From positions 2,418,001 to 2,482,000 of the forward strand of contig OY759970.1 in NCBI GenBank assembly GCA_963662965.1: a stretch of DNA of 64,000 bases, in the 5' to 3' direction. A program made the position numbers and the translations under genes. A model generated the notes under the pieces. It had not been told where the DNA came from, searched no databases, and was given only the letters and a program-made list of their open reading frames with translations. The stretch is from DTWD01 sp963662965 (lineage in GTDB: Bacteria; Acidobacteriota; Vicinamibacteria; Vicinamibacterales; UBA8438). How positions within the stretch are numbered: the first letter of the stretch is position 1; every line of letters begins with the position of its first letter. Below, one piece after another: positions 15,575 through 25,199 of the stretch.

Positions 15575-18356
15575 TTAACGATGTTCGTGGACCGGCTGGC
15601 GCTCGTTGTTGTCTTCCGGTGAGCGCAGCAGGTACGGCCCGGTGATCGCTTGCGACGGTTCGTCCGCCTTGAACCGCTCGTAGAGGCCTTGCTCACGCGC
15701 CGCCCAACCCGCGGTAGGCGAGCATCAAGTTGTAGTGCGCCAGTAGATTCTCAGGATCGATACGCAGGATTTCGGTGAACGTCGCGACCGCGTCGTCGAA
15801 GCGCCGTTCGAGGAAGTGCACCCGCCCAATCTCGCCGAGCACGACGCGGTCACGTGGATATTGCGCGCGGGCCACCTCGAGATGCCCCAGCGCCGCATCG
15901 TATTGGCCGAGCTTCCTCAGCCCCGAGCCGAGAAAGAAATGCGCGCGCGCGAATTCCGGCGCAATCTCGAGCGCTACCTCAAGATGCGGGACGGCGCTCT
16001 CGATGTCGCCCTCTTGGAGGAGGGCGAAGGCAAGGTTGACCGGGCCATCCGGGTAATCCGGATCGATCGCGATCACGCGGCGGAACGCGGCGGCGGCACC
16101 GCGCAGGTCGCCTTGCAGCAAGAGTCCGATGCCGTAGTCGTTCCACCGCTCGCGAATCCCGGCCGATCCCTCCGGGACCACTGGCGCCGGCGGAAGCGCC
16201 GCATCTTCGTTGATGACGATCAACGACGCCTCGGCCTCGGCCATGACGGTGATCGGCGGGTCGGGAATCGCCTTCATCGGACCGGAGACCGTCGACGTGT
16301 CGCCGGTAAAGACCCACACGCCGTCGTCGTACGCCTCGGTGACCGCCGGGTTCGGTTGCGCCGGGTCGCGCACCCCGGCATACGCCCACTGGGTGAACCA
16401 CCAGTCGAACTTGCGGTAGTTGACCTTGGCCCGCAGGGAAATGCGATCGCCGGCATCCTCGGGTATGTGCACGCGGTAGTGGATGGTGTCGGCGGCGCCC
16501 GGCGGGATGAGCCGCACGTAGGCGACCGACCGGGTCATCCAGGCGTTCCGCTTGTTGATCAGGTTGCCGTGCGCGTCCAGTTGACGACTGCGGTAGAAGT
16601 GGGCCCCGGGATCCACGGGACCACGACCTTGACCGGTCCCGGCATCGTTCACGGCGCCGCTGTGGAGCAGCACCCGGCCCTGCTCGTCCACCGCCTCGAA
16701 TTCGACCCACACATCGAAGGCGTCGACCGTGCCGCCGGGAAAGAAATGCCCCACGTTTCGCGTGCGGACCACCACCTCGGCCCGAATCGACTCGCCCCGC
16801 CGCACGGCGACCGGAGTCACGTCGAGCGGGGCGACCACCTCGGCCGGTGGACCGGTAACCGACACCCCGGTTCCACCGAACAGCGGCGACTCTTCGCCGA
16901 CCGCAAAGGTGCTCGAGAGCGTCGGCGCGTCGCCCGCGCCCGGCGTCGGGCCGCTCACCGCCGCCGTCTCCGCGACGCGAGCAATGCCGAAGAGGTCGAC
17001 CGTCACCTGGTCGGCCCGCAGAAATTCCTGCACCGCGTCGAGCTGTTCGGTATCGCCGTTGGCGAACGGCACCGCGGTGTTGGCGGCGGCGAACCGATGC
17101 GACCGGACGAGGCCGTTCTTCGCGGCCGGGTCGTCGGAGGGCACGCGCGGCATGTGGCAGTCGTTACACGTTTGCGCTTGCGGCGGGTAGTAGAACGAGC
17201 GGGCGCCCTGACCCGAGACGCCCGACGCCTGCCAGTTGTCGTACTCGTTGAAGCCGCGGATCCACCGGTAATCGTTGACCGGCACATCGAGGTGTACCTT
17301 GTGGCAGGTCGCGCAGAACTCCTCGGCGTTCTCGCGGTGGAACGGCTTGAGGAAGGTGCGGCGGTGTGGTTCCGGCGCCAAGTAGGCCAGCCGGTCGTGC
17401 GTCCACTTGAGGATCGGATTGTCGCTGGTCGCGAGGTCGTGAAGGGGTGGGTACTCGATGACGAAATCGCCCTGTCCCATTGTGCTCCCGACATGCACGA
17501 TCGAGTGGCACGACGTGCAGCCGAGCCCCGCCTGCGCCTCCGGCGTGTCGATCTGGTCCCGGATCGGTTGGTCGAAGCGGCCGTTGAAGAAGACGGCGTG
17601 GTCGTGACACCCGGCGCACCACTTCGAGGGCTCGGTCCCGACGACATCTTGCATGTACTCGATCGACTTGCGGTACCACTGGTTGTTGAACGACGAGAAG
17701 TGGTGCATCGACGAACTCCACTGTTCGTAGACATCGCGATGGCAGCGGCCGCACATCTGGCTGGTCAGAAAGAAGTTCGCCGGAATGACGTCGCCTGTCG
17801 TGGTGTTCGCCGACGACGGAAAGAACGGGCTCGTCGGGCCGCCGCCCTCCTCGTCCATGGTGATCGGGACCACGGTGGGATTCGCGACGCGATGGGTGTC
17901 CTGCCACGCCGCGTCATGCCACGATCGGGCCGCCGGCGCCAACGCCAAGCTGAGCACCGCGAGTGCCAGCGCGGTGCGGACGCCTCTCGCCGACGGGGTG
18001 TTGTGTACGGCCCGCCACACGTGGATGCTGACGAGCAGCGCACCGGTCACGGAGGCCGCGATGTGCGCGTCCAGGAGTGGTCGCGTCGCGCTCGTCGCCC
18101 CGGCGACAGCGACCGCCACGCCACTGATCAAGCCCAAGCCCAGCGCAAGACCAGCGAGGCCGACCCACAGGAACGAGGACCCTACCTCGTGGCGGCGTCG
18201 GGCTACCACCCACGCCGAGGCGACGACAACCGCGACGCCGAGCAACGGGTGCACCGCCACGTTCGCGAAGTACCAGAGCGAGGCGGTCGGAAACGCGACG
18301 AGATAGGCGCTGTTGAGCAGTAGCGCAATCGAGCCGACGAAGGTGGCGCGGACCAC
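15575..18356 (-). CDS. Membrane-anchored penta-heme cytochrome c with C-terminal TPR domain
   Basis: The start is taken as GTG 18356 (VVRATFVGSIALLLNS); an upstream ATG at 18500 lies inside an inverted repeat. The first 160 residues form four or five membrane helices with paired histidines (VAVHPLLGVAV, DAHIAASVTGALLVSIHVW), suggesting a b-type heme anchor. Five CxxCH sites follow: CGRCH, CAGCH, CTSCH, CATCH and CNDCH. Then comes a beta-rich region and about four TPR repeats. The main frame stops at 15693, but removing one base near 15700 extends it with AREQGLYERFKADEPSQ to TAA at 15575, a plausible native tail. It should act in periplasmic electron transfer; the partner is unknown. It is first in the minus-strand TPR/UnbV block. 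Confidence 0.85.
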
Positions 18357-18452
18357 GTCAGGTAGTGTAGCTCGCCGTGCTGGGTGAGATGCGACCGTGG
18401 AACCTGTGGCGCGGGTCACGCTTTCACCACGGGCGCCTCGCGCCGTAAAATA

Positions 18453-18618
18453 CTTAGGACCCGAGCGGAAATACGTGTGCCATTCTGGACGCCGAGGCAT
18501 CCTGCCCGACTTCGTTGCTCGTCACTTGCATACACCCGGTATGCGCGCTCCTCGCGCCTTGCCGGGTGGGCGCCTCAACGTCCAGAGAGGGCACACGTAT
18601 TTCGGCCCGGGTCCTTAA
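18453..18618. repeat. 166-bp imperfect inverted repeat between divergent genes (MITE-like)
   Basis: The arms are 18453-18498 and 18572-18618, about 46 bp each. They share AAATACGTGTGCC (left) with GGCACACGTATTT (right), plus TAGGACCCG and TCTGGACG blocks with a few mismatches. The central 73 bp contain a weaker second palindrome. It separates the divergent cytochrome and TPR/UnbV blocks and occupies most of their promoter region. It could be a MITE or a structured regulatory element. Confidence 0.65.
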
Positions 18619-18623
18619 TCGCG

Positions 18624-20807
18624 ATGATTTCCACGCACCGTCACTCGGCGGGCGCGCGTCGACGCGGGGTCCAGTTGATCGTGGTGGCCATCGCCGCGAC
18701 ACCGATCAGGGTCGGATCACTCGCGTCTGGCGGCCGGCCGGCGGCGGCGCAGTCGACGGTCCAGACGGTGCCCCAGGCGGCCCGTTCCGCTCCACACGCG
18801 TCACCTGGTCACCGCCGGATGCTGGCGCTGCTGCAGCAGATCGTCGACGAGACCGCGGACACCAACGAGTACCTCGGCGATGCGCCGGCGCGGCAAGTGC
18901 GCGATGCGATCGCGGCACTCCCGGCCGACGCGTCGGTGCAGACGCAGTTGCAACTGACCAGTCGACTGGCGGACGAGGAGCTTCGACTCGGCAACCAGGC
19001 CGATGCGATCCGGCACTACACCCACGCGCTCGAGCTGATGCCGGACGCCGAATTGTCGCCCGGGATCGGCAGCCTGTTTAGCCTCGGCATCGCGTACTTG
19101 AGATTGGGCGAGACCCGGAACTGCGCGCTCAATCATTCCGCGGACAGCTGTATCCTGCCGCTTCGCGGCGGCGGGATTCACACCGAGCGCGACCCGTCGC
19201 TCGAGGCGGTCGCGGCGTTTACCGAGGTCCTGGAGACGCTCCCGGAGTTCAGCCTCCTGAACCAGTCGACGCAGTCGCTGCAGCTGTCGTCGCGGTGGCT
19301 GCTCAACATCGCGCACATGACGCTCGGGGGCTACCCGGACCAGGTGCCAGAGCCCTATCGGATTCCGCCGCATGCCTTCGAATCCGATGAGTCGATCCCG
19401 CGGTTCGACAACATCGCGCCGCACCTGGGGCTCGATACGTTCGACCTGAGCGGCGGTGCGATCGCCGACGATTTCGACAACGATAGCTATCTCGACCTCG
19501 TGGAGTCGACCTGGGACACGAAGGGTCAGATGCGCTTCTTTCGCAACAACCAGGATGGGACGTTCACCGAACGGACGACGGAAGCCGGACTCGAAGAGCT
19601 GTACGGTGGGTTGAACCTTGTCCAAGCCGATTACGACAGCGACGGCTACGTCGACATCTTCGTGCTGCGCGGCGCCTGGATCGCCGAGCACGGGCAACAT
19701 CCGAATTCGCTGTTGCGGAACAACGGCGACGGTACGTTTAGTGACGTCACGTTCGACGCCGGCCTCGGACACGCGCACTACCCGACGCAGACCGGCTCGT
19801 GGGCCGACTACGACAACGACGGGGACGTCGATTTGCACGTCGGCAACGAATGGACCGACGCGATGCCGGCGTCGAGCCAGCTGTTCCGCAACAACGGCGA
19901 CGGCACGTTCACCGACGTCGCCGAACGGCTCGGCGTCACCGGACCCGCGCGCAGTTTCCCCGCCTGGTTCTGGGACTTCGACAACGACGGCGCGCTCGAC
20001 CTCTACATCACCACCTACCACGCCGGTATCGATGACCTCGCGGCGAGCGCGCTCGGTCTGCCGGTCGACGGGACGCTCGCCCAGCTCCATCGGGGTACCG
20101 GCGATGGCCGGTTCGAGGAGGTGTCGCACGAGTACAACCTCGTGCCCCCCAACGCGCCGATGGGATCCAATTTCGGCGACCTCGACAACGACGGCTACCT
20201 CGACTTTTACCTCGGGACCGGCTATCCGTTCCTGCGCAGCGTCATGCCGAGCGTGATGTACCGGAATCGCCGCGGCGCCGGCTTCGCTGACGTCACCTAT
20301 TCGGGTGGGTTCGGCCACCTGCAGAAGGGGCACGCGGTCGTCTTCGCCGACTTCGACAACGACGGCGACAACGACGTCTTTGCCCAGATGGGCGGCGCCT
20401 TCCCGGTCGACGGGTTCAACAAGGCGCTCTACGCGAACCCCGGGTTCGGCCATCATTGGCTCACGGTTCAGCTGGTGGGCGAGCAGTCCAACCGATCGGC
20501 GATCGGGGCGCGCATCCGCGCCGAGGTGGTCGAAAACGGCTCGCCGCGTTCGATCTACCGACACGTCAACAGCGGCGGCAGCTTCGGTGCCAATCCGTTG
20601 CGTCAGACGATCGGCCTCGGCACGGCGACACGCATCGAGGCGTTGGAAATCTTCTGGCCGACGACCGGCCGGACGCAGACCTTCACCGACGTACCGGTCG
20701 ATCGGGTCCTGCGGACCGTCGAGAGCGAGCCGTCGTATGAGACGGTTCCGCTCGACGCCCTCGAGTTCCGCCTCGAGCACGACGGCGGACCCGTCGAGCC
20801 TCAGTGA
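18624..20807 (+). CDS. TPR - FG-GAP - ASPIC/UnbV exported protein
   Basis: 727 residues from ATG 18624 (MISTHRHSAGARRRGVQL), with a signal-like hydrophobic stretch ending RPAAAQS. A short TPR region (about 50-230) precedes FG-GAP repeats (about 260-590; ADDFDNDSYLDLVEST, ADYDNDGDVDLHVGNEW, GDLDNDGYLDFYLGTGYP). The UnbV domain (about 620-700) has NRSAIGARIRAEV and IEIFWPT-like ending. Earlier in-frame starts run through the inverted repeat and were rejected. It is the first of three plus-strand genes spaced 12 bp and -4 bp, so an operon. Role unknown; probably a surface or periplasmic binding protein. Confidence 0.85.
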   Translation: MISTHRHSAGARRRGVQLIVVAIAATPIRVGSLASGGRPAAAQSTVQTVPQAARSAPHASPGHRRMLALLQQIVDETADTNEYLGDAPARQVRDAIAALPADASVQTQLQLTSRLADEELRLGNQADAIRHYTHALELMPDAELSPGIGSLFSLGIAYLRLGETRNCALNHSADSCILPLRGGGIHTERDPSLEAVAAFTEVLETLPEFSLLNQSTQSLQLSSRWLLNIAHMTLGGYPDQVPEPYRIPPHAFESDESIPRFDNIAPHLGLDTFDLSGGAIADDFDNDSYLDLVESTWDTKGQMRFFRNNQDGTFTERTTEAGLEELYGGLNLVQADYDSDGYVDIFVLRGAWIAEHGQHPNSLLRNNGDGTFSDVTFDAGLGHAHYPTQTGSWADYDNDGDVDLHVGNEWTDAMPASSQLFRNNGDGTFTDVAERLGVTGPARSFPAWFWDFDNDGALDLYITTYHAGIDDLAASALGLPVDGTLAQLHRGTGDGRFEEVSHEYNLVPPNAPMGSNFGDLDNDGYLDFYLGTGYPFLRSVMPSVMYRNRRGAGFADVTYSGGFGHLQKGHAVVFADFDNDGDNDVFAQMGGAFPVDGFNKALYANPGFGHHWLTVQLVGEQSNRSAIGARIRAEVVENGSPRSIYRHVNSGGSFGANPLRQTIGLGTATRIEALEIFWPTTGRTQTFTDVPVDRVLRTVESEPSYETVPLDALEFRLEHDGGPVEPQ

Positions 20808-20819
20808 ACCAAGTCCTGC

Positions 20820-22592
20820 ATGCAGCGATCTTCCGATCCTCAGCTACTCTTTCTCGCCGCCGTCGGACTGCTCGTCGCGTGTGGCACCGACACCGCGGCC
20901 CCACTGGAGGCGGGCACCGCGCCCGACCGGCCGGTGGACCCGGCGGTCGAGTGGTTCGTCGACCGGGCCGAGGCGACCGGCCTGGACTTCGTTCACTTCA
21001 ATGGGATGACCGGGGGGTTCTACATGCCGGAGATGATGGGGCCCGGTGTCGGGTTGATCGACTACGACAACGACGGCGACCTTGACGTCTACCTCCCGCA
21101 GGGCGTGATCCTTGGCGACGGCGAACCGCTCGTCACCCCGCCGGCGGGGCAGCCGCTCACCGACCGGCTGTTCCGGAACGACCTCGACGTCGGTCCCGAC
21201 GGGACGGGGACGCTGCGATTCACGGACGTCACCGACGAGAGCGGCATCAGGGCGCGCGGCTACGGCGTCGGCGTGGCGACCGGCGACTACGACAACGACG
21301 GGTGGGTCGACCTCTACGTGACACGGTTCGGCCCGAACCAGCTGTTCCGGAATCAGGGAGACGGCACGTTCGCCGACGTGTCGGCCGAGACCGGTACCGA
21401 CGATCCGTTGTGGGGCATCCCAGCGACCTTCTTCGACTACGACCGCGATGGCTGGCTCGACCTCTTTGTCGGCAACTACCTGGCCTTCACCCTCGAGACG
21501 CACACGCAGTGCTACGCCCCGTCCGGCGTGCCCGACTACTGTAGGCCAGAGTCGAGCTTTCCGCAGCCGAACGTCCTCTATCGCAACCGCGGCGACGGCA
21601 CGTTCGTCGACGTGACGGCGACCGCCGGCTTGGCGCGGGAGTTCGGGCCGGCGCTCGGCAACGCAACCGCCGACTTCGACAACGACGGGTGGATCGACCT
21701 GTTCGTCGCCAACGACCAGACGGAGAACCAGCTCTGGATCAATCAGCGCGACGGCACCTTTCAGAACCGCGCGCTGTTGCACGGGGCGGCGCTTGGTGCG
21801 GCCGGCAACGCCAAGGCCGATATGGGGGTCGACGCCGGTGACTTCGACAACGACGGCGATGAGGACCTGTTCATCACCGAGCTGACCCGACAAGGGAGCA
21901 CGCTCTACGTCAACGACGGCGCCGGCTTGTTCGCAGACCGCAGCGCGCCGACCGGCATTCGGGGGCCGAGCTTGCCCTACACCGGTTTCGGCGCGGCCTG
22001 GATCGACATCGACAACGACGGGTGGCTGGACATCATCGCTGTCAACGGCACGGTGACGACGAACATCGAGGCGCTCGGTCCGGACAATCCCTTCCCGTTG
22101 GACCAGCGCAATCAGGTGTTCCGCAACCGGGGCGACGGCGGGTTCGAGGATGTGACCGACCGGGCCGGAGCGGTATTCGCGCTGTCCGAGGTGAGCCGCG
22201 GCGCGGCGTTCGGCGACATCGATAACGACGGCGACATCGACGTGCTCATCGCCAACGCTGCCGGGCCTCTCCGTCTGCTCGTCAACAACATAGGAAATCG
22301 GAACCACTGGCTCGGATTGAGGCTCGTGGGGGCCGAAACACCGCGTGATATGCTCGGAGCACGGGTTGCGGTCGTCCGTTCGGACGGTTCGTTCCTGTGG
22401 CGTCGCGCGCGCGCCGACGGGAGCTACGCCTCGGCGAACGATCCGCGGGTGCTCGTCGGCCTCGGCGAGGCTTCCACCGCTCCCCTCGTGCGTGTCATCT
22501 GGCCCGACGGACGAGTGGAAGAATGGTCCGACGTGCCGGTCGATCGATACACGACGTTGACCGAGGGCAGCGGCCAGCCACGATCACGATGA
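20820..22592 (+). CDS. CRTAC1-like FG-GAP/ASPIC-UnbV lipoprotein
   Basis: 590 residues. The signal MQRSSDPQLLFLAAVGLLVACGT has a lipobox at Cys21. Then follow FG-GAP repeats with DYDNDGDLDVYLPQG, GDYDNDGWVDLYVTRFG and ADFDNDGWIDLFVANDQT, and a C-terminal UnbV domain (GARVAVVRSDGSFLWRRA, VRVIWPDGRVEEWSDV). It is the intact counterpart of the broken gene at 13773-15462, with the same architecture, suggesting that the two divergent blocks arose by duplication. Its stop overlaps the next start as ATGA (22589-22592). Confidence 0.87.
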   Translation: MQRSSDPQLLFLAAVGLLVACGTDTAAPLEAGTAPDRPVDPAVEWFVDRAEATGLDFVHFNGMTGGFYMPEMMGPGVGLIDYDNDGDLDVYLPQGVILGDGEPLVTPPAGQPLTDRLFRNDLDVGPDGTGTLRFTDVTDESGIRARGYGVGVATGDYDNDGWVDLYVTRFGPNQLFRNQGDGTFADVSAETGTDDPLWGIPATFFDYDRDGWLDLFVGNYLAFTLETHTQCYAPSGVPDYCRPESSFPQPNVLYRNRGDGTFVDVTATAGLAREFGPALGNATADFDNDGWIDLFVANDQTENQLWINQRDGTFQNRALLHGAALGAAGNAKADMGVDAGDFDNDGDEDLFITELTRQGSTLYVNDGAGLFADRSAPTGIRGPSLPYTGFGAAWIDIDNDGWLDIIAVNGTVTTNIEALGPDNPFPLDQRNQVFRNRGDGGFEDVTDRAGAVFALSEVSRGAAFGDIDNDGDIDVLIANAAGPLRLLVNNIGNRNHWLGLRLVGAETPRDMLGARVAVVRSDGSFLWRRARADGSYASANDPRVLVGLGEASTAPLVRVIWPDGRVEEWSDVPVDRYTTLTEGSGQPRSR

Positions 22593-24268
22593 TGTCGAAC
22601 CGGCTCCTGGCGACGCTCGCGGCGGTGTGCATCGCCGGAGGGGGCGGCTGCGCTCCCTCTAACGATGACGAGGTCGACCCCTCGGTTTCGAGCGCACCCT
22701 CCGCCGAGAGCGCCGCGGCTATTGGGAGAGGCGGAGATGCGGTGTTGCCGTCGGAATTCGACGGGCCGCCAGCGCTGGTCACCCTCCCCGACCTGGACTT
22801 GGCGCGACTTTCCGAATCGCTCCAAGACCAGATCCGGGAGCAGCACGCGGTGGTGCTCCAGAAGTCGGAGGGGGTGACGCCGCCGGACGAGCTTGGCGAT
22901 GCCTACGGCGAGCTGGGGATGATCCTGATGGCCACCGGGCTCCACGATACGGCGGCCAACGCGTATTTGAACGCGCACGCCTTGTCGCCAACGGCGATGC
23001 GATGGCCGTACTACTTGGCGCAGCTCTCCCGGCAGACCGGCGACGCGCCGAGAGCGATCGAGTTCTTCGAGCGTGCGGTCGAGATCGACCCGACGTATCC
23101 GGCCGCGCTGGTCTGGCTGGGGGAGATGTATCTCGACGAGAGCCGTGTGGACGAGGCGGAGACGGTCTTCGACCAGGCCCTGGCGCTCGAACCGGAGTCG
23201 GCGCCGGCGTTATCCGGGATCGGTCGCGCCGCCCTCGCGAACGGCGACGCCGAGAAGGCCGTGGACTACCTGGAACGGGCGCTGGAGGTCGGACCGACGG
23301 CCTGGAACCTCCACTACAGCCTCGCGAACGCCTACCGAACGCTGGGAGAGCTGGACAAGGTCGAGGCGCACCTCGAGCAGCGGGGCGGCGACCCGCCACA
23401 GCCGGCCGACCCGCTGATGGACGCCTACGACGGCCTGCTGCGCAGCGCGCGCGCCTATGAAAACCGCGGAACCCAGGCGATGGGCGAGGGGCGGTATGAC
23501 GAGGCGGCGGTGATCTTCCGCGAAGGGATCGCCGAAACGCCGGACGACGCGGGACTGCGGCATTGGCTGGGGTCGGCGCTGATGATGATGGGCGACACCC
23601 GCGGCGCCGGAGAGCAGTATCAGGAGGCACTCCGTCTGGCGCCTGATTACGAAGATTCGCATTTGGGACTCGGTGCGCTTCTGAGCGCGAGCGGTCGGCA
23701 CCGCGAGGCGGTCGACCGGTTTCGCACGGCGGTGGAGCTCCGGCCGAACTACATCCAGGCGCGGCTCGGCCTGGCGGACGCGCTACGCGCCACCGGCCGT
23801 CTGGAGGAGTCGCTGGTGCAGCTCGAGCGCGTCGTCGAGCTCGACCCGTCGTTCGTTGATGTCTGGATGGGGCGGGCGATGACGCTCGTCGAGCTGGGAC
23901 AGTATCGCGAGGCGCGCGATGGGTTGGATCAAGCGACGCTCATCCACGCCGGCCACCCTGGACTGACCGACCTGTTGGTCCGGATCCTCGCCGCCGCGCC
24001 GGATGAGGGAGTGCGTGACGGGATACGAGCCCTGGCGTTGATGCAGGAGCGCTTCAAAGGGCCGGTGAGCCTCGAGATGTACGAGACGATGGCGATGGCG
24101 CTGGCCGAAGTCGGGCGGTACGACGAGGCGGCGAACTGGCAACGCCAGGCGATGAGCGCCGCGGAGCAGAACGACCGTGCCGATGTCGCCCGGGTCATGG
24201 CCAACGCACTCGCCCTCTACGAGCAGGGACGTCCGGTCAGGAGGCTCTTCGGCGTCGCTGGCCCATGA
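22589..24268 (+). CDS. TPR-repeat lipoprotein
   Basis: 559 residues from ATG 22589, coupled to the previous gene by ATGA. The signal MMSNRLLATLAAVCIAGGGG ends at a candidate lipobox cysteine (Cys21). After a low-complexity Ser/Ala linker, at least ten TPR units fill residues 100-540 (GDAPRAIEFFERAVEIDPTY, GQYREARDGLDQATLIHAG). It probably scaffolds partners at the membrane, presumably the co-transcribed UnbV proteins. No catalytic motif is seen. The frame's upstream extension over the previous gene is not used. Confidence 0.85.
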   Translation: MMSNRLLATLAAVCIAGGGGCAPSNDDEVDPSVSSAPSAESAAAIGRGGDAVLPSEFDGPPALVTLPDLDLARLSESLQDQIREQHAVVLQKSEGVTPPDELGDAYGELGMILMATGLHDTAANAYLNAHALSPTAMRWPYYLAQLSRQTGDAPRAIEFFERAVEIDPTYPAALVWLGEMYLDESRVDEAETVFDQALALEPESAPALSGIGRAALANGDAEKAVDYLERALEVGPTAWNLHYSLANAYRTLGELDKVEAHLEQRGGDPPQPADPLMDAYDGLLRSARAYENRGTQAMGEGRYDEAAVIFREGIAETPDDAGLRHWLGSALMMMGDTRGAGEQYQEALRLAPDYEDSHLGLGALLSASGRHREAVDRFRTAVELRPNYIQARLGLADALRATGRLEESLVQLERVVELDPSFVDVWMGRAMTLVELGQYREARDGLDQATLIHAGHPGLTDLLVRILAAAPDEGVRDGIRALALMQERFKGPVSLEMYETMAMALAEVGRYDEAANWQRQAMSAAEQNDRADVARVMANALALYEQGRPVRRLFGVAGP

Positions 24269-24494
24269 CCGAAAGATCCACAAACTTGGATCTGTATCCA
24301 ACGGGTTGAACAAGAGGCCCCCGCCATCAGCCTCGTCGTCCGATAGGATGTACTCCTTAAAGCACTGACACATCTACGTTTACAGGTTGTATCGACCAAC
24401 TGACTGGACCCGTCAATCGTGGAGCGATTCTTGCGTAATACGCGACATCTTGTGTGCCATGTGTGTGCGCGCCCCGGAGGAGGAAACTACCGTT

Positions 24495-25199
24495 ATGAAA
24501 CTGTCGAAGTTATTCCTTGTCGCGCTCGCGGTGGTCTTGGTGCCCGCCGCAGCCTTCGCCCAGACGCAGATCACGGGTGAAGTCACCGACAACACGGGGG
24601 GCGTCCTGCCGGGCGTCACCGTGGAAGCCGCCAGTCCGGTGCTGATTGAAGGAAGCCGCGTGGCGGTGACCGACGGATCGGGCCGGTACACCATTCTCGG
24701 CATCATCGCGGGGGACTACACGATCACGATGACGCTCCCCGGGTTCTCGACCTTCGTGCAAGAAGGGATCAACGTCCCGGCGAACTTCACGCAGACGGTC
24801 GACGGGCAGCTCGCGGTCGGCGGCATCGAAGAGACGGTCACCGTCTCGGGCCAATCGCCGATTGTCGACGTGCAGAGCGCGGCCCGGACCGAGGTCTTGA
24901 CCCGCGACGTCATCGACTCGTTGCCGACGCCGCGGAACACGCAGTCGATCGGCTATCTGGCGCAAGGCGTGCGGCTCACCCGGCCGGACGTCGGCGGCGC
25001 GCAGATGATGGAGCAGGTGCGGATGACGTCGAACGGCGCCAACGCCCGCCACACGACGATGCAGGTCGACGGGATGATGGTCAACTCGCAGATGGCGGAC
25101 GGGCTGATCATGAACTACAACAACCAGGCGCTGAGCCAAGATTGGCGATCAGCACCTCGGGGAGCCCGGCGGAAGTGCAGGCGGGCGGCCTCCGGTTGA
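24495..25199 (+). pseudogene. TonB-dependent receptor, 5' part (frameshifted near 25141)
   Basis: The ATG at 24495 follows a strong GGAGGAGGAAAC ribosome-binding site. The signal MKLSKLFLVALAVVLVPAAA ends AFAQ. A carboxypeptidase-regulatory domain (residues 23-110: GEVTDNTGGVLPGVTVEAAS) is followed by the plug domain (VIDSLPTPRNTQSIGYL, MTSNGANARHTTMQVDGM). The frame then derails at SQDWRSAPRGAR and stops at 25199. Relatives continue SQEISI...; adding one base near 25141 joins it to the barrel frame at 25142. Confidence 0.8.

Noticed and set aside
15816..18323. An 835-residue plus-strand frame opposite the cytochrome gene
   Set aside because: The minus strand carries five CxxCH motifs, membrane helices and TPRs; the plus frame is an Arg/His-rich shadow of high-GC codons.
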